64,000 nt of DNA, from assembly GCF_003584645.1 (NCBI RefSeq), contig NZ_AP017928.1:4281501-4345500 (forward strand). The letters run 5' to 3'. Under the pieces are notes generated by a model, which was not told where the DNA came from, ran no database searches, and saw only the letters and a program-made list of their open reading frames with translations. Position numbers and translations under genes: made by a program. Each line of letters starts with the position of its first letter. Position 1 is the stretch's first letter. Shown here one piece after another: positions 1 to 9,093 of this stretch. This stretch comes from Methylocaldum marinum. Its GTDB lineage: Bacteria; Pseudomonadota; Gammaproteobacteria; Methylococcales; Methylococcaceae.

Positions 1-35
1 AGAGGTTTCGGTCGGCGGCAAGACGGATTAAGTGA

Positions 36-737
36 ATGGCCGATCGCATTCTCATCGTCGAAGACGAGCCGGCGATCGCGGAAACCCTGACCTATGCGCT
101 CGGCAGTGAAGGTTTCGTGCCGGTGCATGTCGGTTTGGCACAGACCGCCCTCGATCGACTCAGGGCGGAGGACTTCGCCCTGGCTATCGTCGACGTTGGG
201 CTGCCCGACGCTACCGGGTTCGAAGTCTGCCGCGAGCTCAGAAAGTTTTCCGAGCTGCCGGTGATTTTTCTCACCGCCAGGACCGACGAAATCGACCGCA
301 TCGTCGGCCTCGAAATCGGCGCCGACGACTATGTCACCAAACCTTTCAGCCCCCGAGAGGTCGTGACCCGAGTACGAGTCATTCTCCGCCGCAGCCGGGG
401 CAACGGCCTGGCCGCCGGCAAGGCGGCGCATCCCCCTGGTTCGGCATTCGAACTGGACGGCGCTGCGGCGCGCGTCCGCTACCGCGGGCATCTGCTGGAT
501 CTGACCCGGTACGAATACCTGCTGCTGAAACTTCTGATCGAACACCCGGAACGCATCTTTTCCCGCGAGCAATTGCTGGAACGGGTTTGGCAAGAACCGG
601 CGGCAGTCTACGATCGCACCGTCGACACCCACATCAAGACCTTGCGCGCCAAGCTGCGCGCGATCGATCCGACGCACGATCCGATCCGCACCTACCGTGG
701 CCTGGGCTATGGTTTGAGCGGCCAGGCTCGAGCGTGA
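36..737 (+). CDS. creB: Response regulator CreB (OmpR/PhoB family)
   Basis: DNA-binding response regulator of 233 residues that pairs with the CreC kinase encoded next. The N-terminal receiver domain (about 1-120) has the acidic pocket at Asp10, the phospho-acceptor Asp53 in AIVDVGLPD and the conserved Lys102 in VTKPF. A winged-helix OmpR-type output domain follows (about 140-230). The 3' end overlaps creC by four bases (GTGA), which suggests translational coupling. In enterobacteria CreBC responds to carbon source and beta-lactam stress and controls creD, which lies downstream here too; the assignment rests on this gene order. A PhoB-like paralogue is the alternative, but the adjacent creC and creD favour CreB. 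Confidence 0.9.
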   Translation: MADRILIVEDEPAIAETLTYALGSEGFVPVHVGLAQTALDRLRAEDFALAIVDVGLPDATGFEVCRELRKFSELPVIFLTARTDEIDRIVGLEIGADDYVTKPFSPREVVTRVRVILRRSRGNGLAAGKAAHPPGSAFELDGAAARVRYRGHLLDLTRYEYLLLKLLIEHPERIFSREQLLERVWQEPAAVYDRTVDTHIKTLRAKLRAIDPTHDPIRTYRGLGYGLSGQARA

Positions 738-2167
738 AGCTTTCGGTTCGCCTGTTCCTCGGATATTTTTTCATCGTCGCCGTTGCCGGCCAGTTGGTGC
801 TGAACCTGGTGGTTCGAGAGATCAGTCCCGGCGTGCGCACCGCCCTGGAAGCCAGCCTGGTGGATACCGCGAATCTGCTCGCGGAACTGGCCGCGCCGGA
901 TTTACGGCAGGGACGCCTCGCCACCGGCCCGTTCGCCGAAGCGATTCAGCGCTATGCGGCTCGCCCGGTTTCCGCTCAAATTTTTCATTTTCCCAAGCAA
1001 AGCCTCGATTACCGCGTATACGTCACCGATGCGCACGGCGTGGTTTTGTTCGACTCCGCCCACCAGGCGGTGGGGCAGGATTATTCGCGCTGGAACGATG
1101 TTTATCTGACGCTCCAGGGTCGCTACGGCGCGCGCTCCTCGCCCGACCCGTCGCAGACTGCCGGCCGTTCGGTCATGCACGTGGCGGCGCCGGTGCTGGC
1201 CGGCGACGAGCTGATCGGCGTGGTCACGGTGGCTTATCCCACCGCGCTGTTGCAGCCCATCGTCGAAAACAGCGAAGCCGAGGTACGCAGGGACGCGCTC
1301 GCGCTTTTCAGTGCGGCGCTGCTATTCGGGGCATTGTTCAATTGGCGCCTGACGCGATCGATAGGCTCGCTGGTGGCTTATGCCCGGGCGGTCACAGCCG
1401 GCAGGAAGGCTCCGGCCCCAAGGCTGCGCAGCTTGGAAATGGCGACGCTGGCCGAAGCGCTGGAGTCGATGCGGGAAAAACTGGAAGGCAAGCAGTATGT
1501 GGAACGCTATGTGCAAACCCTGACCCACGAGATGAAAAGCCCGCTGGCCGCCATACGCGGCGCCGCCGAGTTGCTGGAAGAGCCCATGCCCGATGCGGCC
1601 CGGCGCCGTTTCGCCGGCAATGTCAGAGAGCAGGCGGAACGCCTGGATCAGTTGATCGAGCGCATGTTGGGACTGGCGGCGCTGGAGCAGCGCCAGCAAT
1701 TGTCGGAGCCGGTTCCGGTGGATTTGGGGCATCTGGTACAAGCGGTCATCGACGAGAAAACCCCGCTGTTGGCCCAGCGTCGGCTCAAGCCCGTGGTTTC
1801 CCTGGGCGAAAGATTGTACATACACGGCGAGGCTTTCCTCTTGCGGCAGGCGCTGTCCAATCTCATCGACAACGCCGTGGCTTTTTCTCCGGAAGAATCG
1901 GTCTTGGAAGTCTACGGCGAGCGGCGCGACAGTATGGTCGTTCTCCGGATTCGCGATCATGGCATCGGCATCCCCGCTTACGCAGCCGATCGGCTGTTCG
2001 AGCGCTTTTACTCGCTGCCGCGCCCGGATACCGGCCGCAAAAGCACGGGATTGGGCCTGTCCTTCGTGCGCGAAGTCGCCTTGCTGCATCAAGGCGGCAT
2101 CGAGGTCGTCAATGCGAGCGGCGGCGGGGCGGAGGCGATTCTGAGCCTGCCCGCCGTCCATTGTTGA
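734..2167 (+). CDS. creC: Sensor histidine kinase CreC
   Basis: Inner-membrane histidine kinase of 477 residues, close to the E. coli CreC length of 474. The GTG start at 734 overlaps the creB stop; an open frame runs further upstream inside creB, but the hydrophobic segment LFLGYFFIVAV just after this GTG fits a membrane-anchored N-terminus. A periplasmic sensor region follows (about 30-185), then a second membrane segment near 190-205, a HAMP-like linker, the phosphorylated His in LTHEMKSPLAAIRG, and the HATPase domain with N-box (NLIDNAV), G1 box (DHGIGIP) and G2 box (STGLGLSFV). It would phosphorylate CreB. The stimulus cannot be read from the sequence. Confidence 0.9.
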   Translation: MKLSVRLFLGYFFIVAVAGQLVLNLVVREISPGVRTALEASLVDTANLLAELAAPDLRQGRLATGPFAEAIQRYAARPVSAQIFHFPKQSLDYRVYVTDAHGVVLFDSAHQAVGQDYSRWNDVYLTLQGRYGARSSPDPSQTAGRSVMHVAAPVLAGDELIGVVTVAYPTALLQPIVENSEAEVRRDALALFSAALLFGALFNWRLTRSIGSLVAYARAVTAGRKAPAPRLRSLEMATLAEALESMREKLEGKQYVERYVQTLTHEMKSPLAAIRGAAELLEEPMPDAARRRFAGNVREQAERLDQLIERMLGLAALEQRQQLSEPVPVDLGHLVQAVIDEKTPLLAQRRLKPVVSLGERLYIHGEAFLLRQALSNLIDNAVAFSPEESVLEVYGERRDSMVVLRIRDHGIGIPAYAADRLFERFYSLPRPDTGRKSTGLGLSFVREVALLHQGGIEVVNASGGGAEAILSLPAVHC

Positions 2168-2182
2168 CCCGGCCCAAAATAA

Positions 2183-2244
2183 CGTTCGCCCTGAGCTTGT
2201 CGAAGGGCACTCGGCTTGGGGCTTCGACAAGCTCAGCCCGAACG
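2183..2244. repeat. REP-like inverted pair downstream of creC
   Basis: Two 23-base arms at 2183-2205 and 2222-2244 are inverted copies of each other with 21 of 23 matches and a 16-base loop. The core is CTGAGCTTGTCGAAG. This is the common dispersed REP-type element seen in many GC-rich proteobacteria. It starts 16 bases after the creC stop, so it may also form a transcript-end hairpin. Confidence 0.75.
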
Positions 2245-2276
2245 GAATCAATAGGGTATTTAAGGGCCGGATTAAT

Positions 2277-2484
2277 AAGGACGCTCTGATTAGAGCATTT
2301 TTCGATTCGGTGTAAGGGATCCCGATAGGTAGGTCGGCAATCCTTTGCCGACGTACCGGCTCGGCAAAGGGCTTTGTCGGCAAGGGTCGCGACTAAAGCG
2401 ACCGTTTGCGATTGGGAAGGGATTGCCGACCTACAGTCTTCCTTCCCGACACGAATCCGTACACCGACATGAAAAACGCTCTAA
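2277..2484. repeat. MITE-like long imperfect palindrome
   Basis: The outer arms at about 2289-2320 and 2453-2484 are inverted copies beginning TTAGAGC(A/G)TTTTTC, roughly 80% alike by eye. Nested inside, GTAGGTCGGCAATCC (from 2329) has an inverted partner at 2417-2434. The left edge, AAGGACGCTCTGATTA (2277-2292), resembles the ends of the element at 19504-19616. There is no transposase gene. This looks like a non-autonomous element or a nest of dispersed palindromes. Confidence 0.55.
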
Positions 2485-2485
2485 G

Positions 2486-2510
2486 TCCTTCGACAGGCTC
2501 AGGACGAACG
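2486..2510. repeat. Solo REP half-site
   Basis: This 25-base stretch contains CTTCGACAGGCTCAGGACGA, the single-arm variant of the REP element at 2183-2244, in the orientation of its right arm. No inverted partner lies within about 200 bases. Confidence 0.6.
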
Positions 2511-2559
2511 GTAACGTATTGATTCCGTTCTTGGTGAGGCAGGCTACCCATCGGCTCCG

Positions 2560-2620
2560 CGTAACCCATCGATTCGAGGTCGATCGGTGGGTTACGGCCT
2601 GGCGGCCTAACCCACCCTAC
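2560..2620. repeat. GTGGGTTA/TAACCCAC palindromic repeat
   Basis: CGTAACCCATCGAT (2560-2573) has an inverted partner at 2583-2596 with 13 of 14 matches. GTGGGTTA (2588-2595) also pairs perfectly with TAACCCAC (2608-2615), so two exclusive hairpins are possible. The sequence resembles the GTAGGGTGGGTTAGGC family of dispersed intergenic repeats. It is the last repeat before the creD leader; nothing else recognisable lies in 2168-2779. Confidence 0.55.
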
Positions 2621-2779
2621 TAATATCCCTCGGAATTTCAGGCCGCCGCCGCGGCCGAGTCAGTAACCGGTAAACTTCACCCCCGCTTCACAATTCCCAC
2701 ACGCAGGGCACATCGTCCCATCACCGGCAGCAGGCATCCTGAACCCGCTCATCATCCACACGTTTCAGGAGAACCTGTC

Positions 2780-4177
2780 ATGCGTAAATCGTTTTGGCTC
2801 AAGACCGGCATCATGTTCGGTCTTACCCTCTTGCTGCTCGTGCCCCTGGGCATGATCGAAGGTCTGGTCGGCGAGAGAGCTGCGCGGCAGCGGGCCGTTC
2901 TCTCCGATATCGCCGCCAGTTCGGCGGGATCGCAACAACTGTTCGGGCCGGTATTGGCCATTCCATATGCGGAACACTGGATCGAAGTGCTGGAATCGAA
3001 GGCGGACGGTGTTCCCAGACGGGAAGAGAAGCAGCGTGTCGACAACCGCGTTCTATATTTCTTTCCCGAGCAATTGGACCTGAACGGTTCTCTGACTACG
3101 GAAATCAAACGTCGCGGGCTTTTCAAGGTACGGTCCTATGTCCTGAATGCGGAAGTGAAAGGGCGGTTCAGCCTTCCGGCCGGGTACGCAAAGCCCAAAC
3201 CCGTACACAACGGCAGGATCGTCATCGGAATTCCCTACGCTTCCGTGGTGGTAACCGACATGCGCGGGGTACTGGAAGCGCCCGGAATGAGCTGGGACAG
3301 CCTCGATTATGCCTTCGAACGCGGCGCGGAGCTTCCCATCGATCAGGTTTCCGGGATGCACGCCGACGTCGGGTTGCGGACCGACGCGGAAGATCCGGTC
3401 ACGCTGCCGTTTGCGTTCAGCCTGAAGCTGCGGGGGCTCGAGGAGCTCCACTTCGTACCGGCCGGCAAACAGACCCGGGTCGTCTTGTCTTCCGATTGGC
3501 CCCACCCGAGTTTCCAGGGACGCTTCCTCCCGGATCCGCAGGGACAGAAAGTCGGGCCGCATGGTTTTCGTGCGTCCTGGTCGGTGAATGCGCTGGCGTC
3601 CAATGTGGCCGAGGACTTTTACCGGTGCCGGAATATCGCTTGTTTCGACAGCTTCGGCTTGAGACTGGTGGACCCGGTCAGTATCTATTCGCTGTCCGAT
3701 CGGGCGACGAAGTACGGCTTTTTGTTCGTGTGCCTGACTTTCGCGTCGATTTTTCTGTTCGAAATCCTGAAATCCCTGTCCATCCATCCGGCCCAGTACA
3801 CGCTGGTGGGCCTGGCTCTGGCCATGTTCTTTCTGCTGCTGCTGAGTCTTTCGGAGCATATCCCTTTTGCTCTGGCCTATCTGGTCGCCGCCGCTGCGTC
3901 GGTGGGATTGATCGCGTTCTACCTGAGTGCCGTTCTAGCCAGCACCCGGCGCGGTTTGGGGGCTGGCGCCCTGCTCGGAGGATTGTTCGCCTGCTTGTAC
4001 GGCTTGCTGCAATCGGAAGACAACGCCTTGATGCTGGGTTCTCTGCTCCTGTTTGCGCTGCTGGCCGCAGCCATGGTGGCGACGCGGCGGGTGGATTGGT
4101 ATCGGCTGGGGCTTACGCCCGCCTTGCCGGAAGATTCGTCTCGGCTGAAACCGGGAGAACCGGAGGTTATCAGTTAG
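2780..4177 (+). CDS. creD: Inner-membrane protein CreD
   Basis: Membrane protein of 465 residues (E. coli CreD has 450). One N-terminal transmembrane helix (about 8-28) is followed by a large soluble region to about residue 310, then a block of about five or six hydrophobic helices (about 315-440), the CreD/Cet family layout. It is preceded by CAGGAGAA a few bases before the ATG. In E. coli creD belongs to the CreBC regulon; here it sits 612 bases after creC, separated by repeats, so it probably has its own promoter or depends on read-through. The biochemical role of CreD is unknown. Confidence 0.88.
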   Translation: MRKSFWLKTGIMFGLTLLLLVPLGMIEGLVGERAARQRAVLSDIAASSAGSQQLFGPVLAIPYAEHWIEVLESKADGVPRREEKQRVDNRVLYFFPEQLDLNGSLTTEIKRRGLFKVRSYVLNAEVKGRFSLPAGYAKPKPVHNGRIVIGIPYASVVVTDMRGVLEAPGMSWDSLDYAFERGAELPIDQVSGMHADVGLRTDAEDPVTLPFAFSLKLRGLEELHFVPAGKQTRVVLSSDWPHPSFQGRFLPDPQGQKVGPHGFRASWSVNALASNVAEDFYRCRNIACFDSFGLRLVDPVSIYSLSDRATKYGFLFVCLTFASIFLFEILKSLSIHPAQYTLVGLALAMFFLLLLSLSEHIPFALAYLVAAAASVGLIAFYLSAVLASTRRGLGAGALLGGLFACLYGLLQSEDNALMLGSLLLFALLAAAMVATRRVDWYRLGLTPALPEDSSRLKPGEPEVIS

Positions 4178-4191
4178 CGGGAAGAGCCTGC

Positions 4192-4217
4192 GGAACGGGC
4201 GTAAAGGCGCCCGTTCC
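4192..4217. terminator. Hairpin between convergent creD and nucleotidase genes
   Basis: GGAACGGGCG (4192-4201) and CGCCCGTTCC (4208-4217) form a perfect 10-bp stem with a six-base loop, between two genes that end facing each other. There is no T-run on either side, so it is either a weak bidirectional terminator or a 3'-end stabilising structure. Confidence 0.5.
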
Positions 4218-4276
4218 ATGCTCGCTGCGTCCGTCCGATGATCCCGGAAGCGGCGACAGGCACCGAGGCACCGTTC

Positions 4277-6079
4277 TCAGGGCAGCCGCAGAATGCGATC
4301 CTGCGAACCGGGCGCGATTTGTACACCCGGCGTGGCCGGATCGGAATCGGCTTCCGGATCGGCGAACCAGGCTTCGAGGGCGTCGAGATCCTGGGCACCG
4401 CCGAGGCGATCGGTGCCCAGCTTCAGTACATGGAATTTGTCTCCGCCATCTGCCAGGAAGCTGTTGACGGTGATCCGATAGCTCGCGGCCGGGTCGATGG
4501 GCGCGCCGTTCAGGCGAATGTCTGCCGGGTCGACCTTGTCGCAAGCGGGACCGCCGGCCGACCACTGATAGGTGAAGCCCCTGGAGACCTGCAGGATGCG
4601 GTCGAAGGCCTGGCCGGCATCGCCGTCCGGATAGTTGAATGCCGCCGGCGCGTTATCGGCACCGCAGCCGGTGAATTGCTGTTCCAGCAGGATTTCGATC
4701 TGGGCGCCGGTCAAGGTCATGGTGACCAGGCTGTTGCCGAAGGGCTGCACGGTAAAGCCTTCGCCGTAGGTTACGTTGCCGGCGCCTTCGCCTGCCTCGC
4801 TGGATTCGTAGGTCAGGTCGGCGCGTATGCCGCCCGGATTCATGAAAGCGGCGACCGCCTCGCCGAAACCCGGAGCGTCGGTTGCTTTCAGCTGCGCATC
4901 CGCGATCACGTCGCCCAGGGGGGACTCGCCGGCCGCGTTGCCGGCGCGGGTGATATCCGCGGTGACGGCACCGATTACCCGGTTGGCTATGGGTTGGGCC
5001 AAGGCCTTGTAGCCGTCGACGACGGCCTTGATGCCGGCGTCCGGGACGACCGTCGTATCGCTCCGATCCACCCGGATATTGGTGGCGCGGACCGCCGTAA
5101 CGTCGCGGGTTTTCCGGTCGATGGTCAGGTCGATGTCGGTCAGGATACGGCCGATGGAATTGGCGCTGGTCACCGGAATTTCCCGGCCCGCCCGGTTCGC
5201 GATCATGCAGTTGTAGGCCTGGTGGGTATGACCGGAAATCACCAGATCCACGGCATCGTCCAGTTGATTGACGATCGGCTTAATAGGCGTTCCGTCCAGG
5301 TTGCCGACGCACTGGTTCATGGTCGTGGCGTTCTGGGCGACGGGCTGGGTGCCGCCCTGATGGATCAGGACCACGATGGCTTCGATCCGTTTCTTCCGCA
5401 GTTTGGGGATCAGTGCGTTGACCGTGGCGGCTTCGTCCCTGAATTCCAGCCCGGCCACGCCGGAAGGCGTTACGATCGTCGGCGTTTCCTTCAGGGTCAT
5501 GCCGATGAAAGCGACGCGGACGCCGCCGTAGTTCTTGATGACGTAAGGCGGGAATAGCGTTTTGCCGCTACCCGTGTCGACGACGTTGGCGGCGAGAAAC
5601 TTGAAGCGGGCGCCGGCAAACGTGCCGTCTCTACGGGTCGGGGCTCCGACCGCGGCCCCCTGGCAGGAATTCGGATCGGTGGGATGGCAGCCGCCCGTCT
5701 GCATGCGCTTCAGCTCGTCCCTGCCTTCGTCGAATTCATGGTTGCCGACGGCGTTGATTTCCAGTCCGGCCATGTTCATCGTCTCGATCGTGGGTTCATC
5801 GTGGAACAGGGCCGAAACCAGCGGCGTGGCGCCGATCAGATCACCCGCGGACACCACGGTGGCGTAGCGGTTTTCGCTTTTCAGTCTTGACAGGTAGCCG
5901 GCGACCCAATCCACACCGCCGACCGGCTTGCCATCCAATGAGCCCGGCGATTCGAGCTGGCCGTGGAAATCGTTGAGAGCGACGAGCTTGATCGTGGTCT
6001 TGGGCGCGCGCCCACCGGCGCAGGCGGTGCCGGCGACCAGAATCAGCGTCGCGACACAGGCGATCTTGGGGAGTTTCAT
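4277..6079 (-). CDS. Periplasmic 5'-nucleotidase / metallophosphatase (UshA/CpdB family)
   Basis: Secreted bifunctional-type phosphoesterase of 600 residues. An N-terminal signal peptide ends near ACAGG (about residue 22). The calcineurin-type metal site is visible in order: LNDFHGQL, GDLIGATP, GNHEFDEG, VLIHQGG and SGHTHQ. The C-terminal 5'-nucleotidase domain has NPGGIR and a GNSLVTMTLTG segment. It would hydrolyse nucleotides or sugar nucleotides in the periplasm to release phosphate and nucleosides. The 433-base upstream gap shows no clear Pho box. It converges on creD and diverges from pstB, so a phosphate-scavenging role is plausible. Which of UshA, CpdB or a generic 5'-nucleotidase it is cannot be settled by reading. 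Confidence 0.85.
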   Translation of the reverse strand: MKLPKIACVATLILVAGTACAGGRAPKTTIKLVALNDFHGQLESPGSLDGKPVGGVDWVAGYLSRLKSENRYATVVSAGDLIGATPLVSALFHDEPTIETMNMAGLEINAVGNHEFDEGRDELKRMQTGGCHPTDPNSCQGAAVGAPTRRDGTFAGARFKFLAANVVDTGSGKTLFPPYVIKNYGGVRVAFIGMTLKETPTIVTPSGVAGLEFRDEAATVNALIPKLRKKRIEAIVVLIHQGGTQPVAQNATTMNQCVGNLDGTPIKPIVNQLDDAVDLVISGHTHQAYNCMIANRAGREIPVTSANSIGRILTDIDLTIDRKTRDVTAVRATNIRVDRSDTTVVPDAGIKAVVDGYKALAQPIANRVIGAVTADITRAGNAAGESPLGDVIADAQLKATDAPGFGEAVAAFMNPGGIRADLTYESSEAGEGAGNVTYGEGFTVQPFGNSLVTMTLTGAQIEILLEQQFTGCGADNAPAAFNYPDGDAGQAFDRILQVSRGFTYQWSAGGPACDKVDPADIRLNGAPIDPAASYRITVNSFLADGGDKFHVLKLGTDRLGGAQDLDALEAWFADPEADSDPATPGVQIAPGSQDRILRLP

Positions 6080-6512
6080 AGGGTGATGTTCCTCGGTTCA
6101 GTCCTAAAAGCGTCACGTGGTTTGCTCGGGCGGCACGGGGCCGAACAGCGCAAGACCCGCTCCGTCGGCGTATGGAAAAACGGTTTGACGGGAGAGAATC
6201 CTTTTTCGGTTCTCTTACCCTGCCTTCTCTCAGCGAGAGTTCTTGATAAGGGCATCGCCTCCGAGGCAGGTAGCTGCCTATCAAACAGCATCCGTGTTAA
6301 GACCGCCTGACAGTCTCGTTACCAGGGCGTTAAAGGCGGAGAAACGGTCATTAAGCTGAAACTCGGGAATTCCATACTTTTCGGGTCGCGCCTTATCGAA
6401 AATTCAGCGCGTAGTGTCCGCCGTCGGAAAGCAGGGCCGGTTCCTGTTCCTTGATTCGGGAGGGGCGGATTGGGGTTAGGCTTGTCCAATCATAGAGGAG
6501 CTACGGCCGGAA
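6080..6512. other. Intergenic region between nucleotidase gene and pstB
   Basis: This divergent promoter region has no recognisable gene. Small hairpins are present (AGGCAG-GTAG-CTGCCT near 6262-6277; an AGAGAA/TTCTCT pair around 6195-6217). I looked for the tandem CTGTCAT pattern of a Pho box and found no convincing copy. A GAGGAG ribosome-binding site for pstB lies at 6495-6500. Confidence 0.4.
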
Positions 6513-7382
6513 ATGGTTGCCCATCCGGAATGTTGGGACATGGAGAACGAATTCAGGGAGATCCCCGATATTCAGGACTTCGCCGAGGAACCGTTCGGTG
6601 TTCCTGTGGGTGAGTCCGACGTGGACAAACCCTGCGTACGGTGCCGAAATATCAATGTCCATTATGGATCCAAGCATGCGATCCGGAACGTGAGTCTCGA
6701 CGTCCGCCCGCGGGAGGTTCTGAGTCTGATAGGTCCGTCGGGTTGCGGCAAATCGACCTTGTTGCGCTGCCTGAACCGGATGAACGATCTGATCCCGGGC
6801 TGCAGGGTCTCGGGCGTGGTCGAGGTTAACGGCTCGGATATCTACGGCCGCGAGATCGATGTCGTGAACCTGCGGAAACAGGTCGGCATGGTGTTCCAGA
6901 AACCCAACCCTTTTCCCTGGTCTATTTACGAGAACGTCGCGTACGGCCCGCGGATTCACGGACTCGTCGATAGCCGGGAAGATCTTGACCGCGCCGTCAA
7001 GGCTGCGCTCAAGCGTGCCGGCCTTTGGCAGGAGGTGAAGCGGCGCCTGGATGAGCCGGGGACGAGCCTGTCGAGCGGACAGCAGCAGCGGCTCTGTATC
7101 GCCCGAGCCCTGGCAGTCAAGCCGACAATCCTTCTCATGGACGAACCCTGTTCGGCGCTGGATCCGATCGGTGCCGGCAAAATCGAAAGTCTCATCGAGG
7201 AATTACGGCAACAGTTGACGATCGTGACCGTGACCCATTCGGTGCAACAAGCCGCGCGAGTGTCGCAACGCACGGCTTACTTCCACTTCGGACGCCTGAT
7301 CGAGGTGGGGGAAACCGACCAGGTTCTCACGCACCCGCGCCACCCGTTGACCGAAGCTTATCTCACCGGTCGGATCGGTTGA
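6513..7382 (+). CDS. pstB: Phosphate ABC transporter ATPase PstB
   Basis: ATP-binding subunit of the high-affinity phosphate importer, 289 residues against about 255 for typical PstB. Visible motifs: Walker [11 protein letters not shown]-loop region [18 protein letters not shown] (typical of PstB), signature [15 protein letters not shown] (usually LSGGQ), Walker [12 protein letters not shown] and switch VTHS. The extra length is an acidic N-terminal extension of about 40 residues; a start at the second ATG (6540) would shorten it by nine. No pstS, pstC, pstA or phoU is adjacent, so it must work with subunits encoded elsewhere or be a solitary paralogue. Its 3' end overlaps the next minus-strand frame by 20 bases. 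Confidence 0.9.
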   Translation: MVAHPECWDMENEFREIPDIQDFAEEPFGVPVGESDVDKPCVRCRNINVHYGSKHAIRNVSLDVRPREVLSLIGPSGCGKSTLLRCLNRMNDLIPGCRVSGVVEVNGSDIYGREIDVVNLRKQVGMVFQKPNPFPWSIYENVAYGPRIHGLVDSREDLDRAVKAALKRAGLWQEVKRRLDEPGTSLSSGQQQRLCIARALAVKPTILLMDEPCSALDPIGAGKIESLIEELRQQLTIVTVTHSVQQAARVSQRTAYFHFGRLIEVGETDQVLTHPRHPLTEAYLTGRIG

Positions 7383-7659
7383 TCGTTCGGAGGATTTCGA
7401 AGTGGCCCTGGATGAGGTGGTCGACGAATTCGGTCCATACCATTCGGCGGGTGGGTTCGAGCTCCTGCGGCCAGGCGGTTTCCTCGTAGCTGATCAGGAC
7501 CGTGTTGGTGTCCGCACAAAGTTCGACGATCTGAAAACGGTAGCCTGTGAGATGATCTATTCCGATATGTGGATGCATGCACTCCGGCTCCGGCTTGGCA
7601 AAAAATCGGTTAACGACATGAACAAACTCCTGGGCTTTCCCTCCTGTCCGTGAGACCAA
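7363..7659 (-). CDS. Small hypothetical protein, convergent with pstB
   Basis: I do not recognise this 98-residue frame. The composition is protein-like, with a central stretch ([20 protein letters not shown]) and a Trp-containing segment [17 protein letters not shown]; there is no signal or membrane segment. A shorter start at internal Met28 is possible. An 83-residue frame on the plus strand covers the same DNA, but the minus frame looks more natural because of its globular hydrophobic pattern. It overlaps the last 20 bases of pstB tail to tail. Moderate doubt that it is expressed. Confidence 0.4.
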   Translation of the reverse strand: MVSRTGGKAQEFVHVVNRFFAKPEPECMHPHIGIDHLTGYRFQIVELCADTNTVLISYEETAWPQELEPTRRMVWTEFVDHLIQGHFEILRTINRSDR

Positions 7660-7803
7660 TTCCTCCGTCTTTCGATGCCAGGGTAAACATTAAAACGTCA
7701 GTATAAAGAAAAGAACAGTGCCATGACGGAAACGCTCCGTACAATAAGCAAGACAGTACAAATCGAGGCGGAAGGACGTTCGCGTTCGGCGCCGCACCGC
7801 GTC

Positions 7804-8817
7804 CTAAAACAGGAAGAAATTGACCGCAGCAAAGTAGATGAGCAGGCTCATGACGTCTTGCAGAATGGTTGCAAGTGGGCCGCTGCCGTAAGCCGGGTCC
7901 GTTCCCAGTTCCCCCAGCAGCCAGGGCAGAAATAAACCGATGGTCGTCGCCACGCAGCCGGCCGAGAACAGGGCTACCGCAACCGCCAGCCCCAAATAAA
8001 GGTCCGCGAAGATCAGCCAGACGATAGGGAGAGTCACGACCGCCAAGGTCAGGCCGATCAGCACGCCGGTGCGCATCTCCCCGCCCAGCAGCGTGCGTAG
8101 GTTCGCATGGGAGAGCGATAATCCGCGTACGGCAATGGCTTCGGTCTGGGTGCCGATGGCATCGGCGATATAAACCAGTCCCGGAATGAAAAACGCGATC
8201 GCAATCCGGTCCTGTAGTTGCGCCTCGAACTGCGCAACGACCTGGGTTGCCAAGGCACTGCCCGCCAATCCGATCAGCAGCCAGGGCAAGCGATCCCGCG
8301 CACGCCTCAAGGGGGCGGATTCCATGGCTTCCCGGGCTTGATGATTCTCGCGTTTGATCCCGGCAAGGCGATGCAAATCCTCTACATGTTCATGCCTCAA
8401 GATGTTCATCAGCGCCAGCGGCGGCACCACGCCGAGGAAATGTCCTCCGTGGTCGACTACCGGAACCACGGACAATCGATGATGCAGGGCCAAGGAGGCC
8501 AGTTTTTCCTGGTCTTCGTCCACGCGTACCGAAGGTATTCCTTGCACAGCATCGTTTAAAGGCGTCTCTGCGGGCAGGGCTATCAGATCGGCCAGGGCAA
8601 TAACCCCGACCAGCCGATCTTCCGGATCGGTGACGCAGATTGTGTGCGGGTGATCGAAGCGATGTTCCTTTAAGCGGGCCTGAACGTCCGCCGGGGTGTC
8701 GCTCAAATAGGCGCGGGGAACGCTGGCTGTCATGTGGGTGCCGGCCGTCTCACCCTGGTGATGATTCCGCTTTCGATTTTTGGCCGGGCGTTTTTTCTTT
8801 TCGATGGATTTTTCCAT
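7804..8817 (-). CDS. MgtE-type divalent cation transporter lacking the N domain
   Basis: Membrane transporter of 337 residues; full MgtE proteins have about 450. A very basic start (KKKRPAKNRKRNHH) leads into a CBS pair (about 45-150), then five hydrophobic helices (about 175-337) with the MgtE signatures GTQTEAIAVRGL and DPAYGSGPLAT plus QDVMSLLIYF. The regulatory N domain that normally precedes the CBS pair is absent. It would move Mg2+ (or Co2+/Ni2+) across the inner membrane, with the CBS pair as gate sensor. The start at 8817 may be too far upstream; Met29 (8733) is an alternative. It stands alone, facing away from the EcsC gene. Confidence 0.82.
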   Translation of the reverse strand: MEKSIEKKKRPAKNRKRNHHQGETAGTHMTASVPRAYLSDTPADVQARLKEHRFDHPHTICVTDPEDRLVGVIALADLIALPAETPLNDAVQGIPSVRVDEDQEKLASLALHHRLSVVPVVDHGGHFLGVVPPLALMNILRHEHVEDLHRLAGIKRENHQAREAMESAPLRRARDRLPWLLIGLAGSALATQVVAQFEAQLQDRIAIAFFIPGLVYIADAIGTQTEAIAVRGLSLSHANLRTLLGGEMRTGVLIGLTLAVVTLPIVWLIFADLYLGLAVAVALFSAGCVATTIGLFLPWLLGELGTDPAYGSGPLATILQDVMSLLIYFAAVNFFLF

Positions 8818-9093
8818 GGTCGTTCATTATGTGGCTGTTCGATTGGGAGCGACTAAAAATGAATAGGTTCGAAGATGCAGGCGATTCGTCACAGTTTAGA
8901 TTTCCATTATGAAGACTCGAGGGCAATCTCTCGATTCAATTTTGTGCCCGGTCGCGATGCTTGGATAGCGCAGTCCGATGCTTGGCAATGGATGTAGAGA
9001 ATCGGCACGCTATCCACTTTCGTCATAAAACCGTAATCTCGCGACGCTAATTTCCGGGTTCCGACCAGCGGTTTGACCGAAAAACGGACCACT

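Noticed and set aside
4238..5557. A 439-residue plus-strand frame across the nucleotidase gene
   Set aside because: The minus strand contains the complete metallophosphatase motifs; the plus frame is repetitive GV/GD-rich and has no motif.
6080..6512. Pho box controlling the nucleotidase gene or pstB
   Set aside because: Fragments like CTGACAG and GGTCATTAA are present, but no two 7-mers stand at the required 11-base periodicity.
8818..9093. Mg2+ riboswitch (M-box) upstream of the MgtE-type gene
   Set aside because: No long conserved three-stem pattern is visible; only a short near-repeat (CGATGCTTGG twice) was found.
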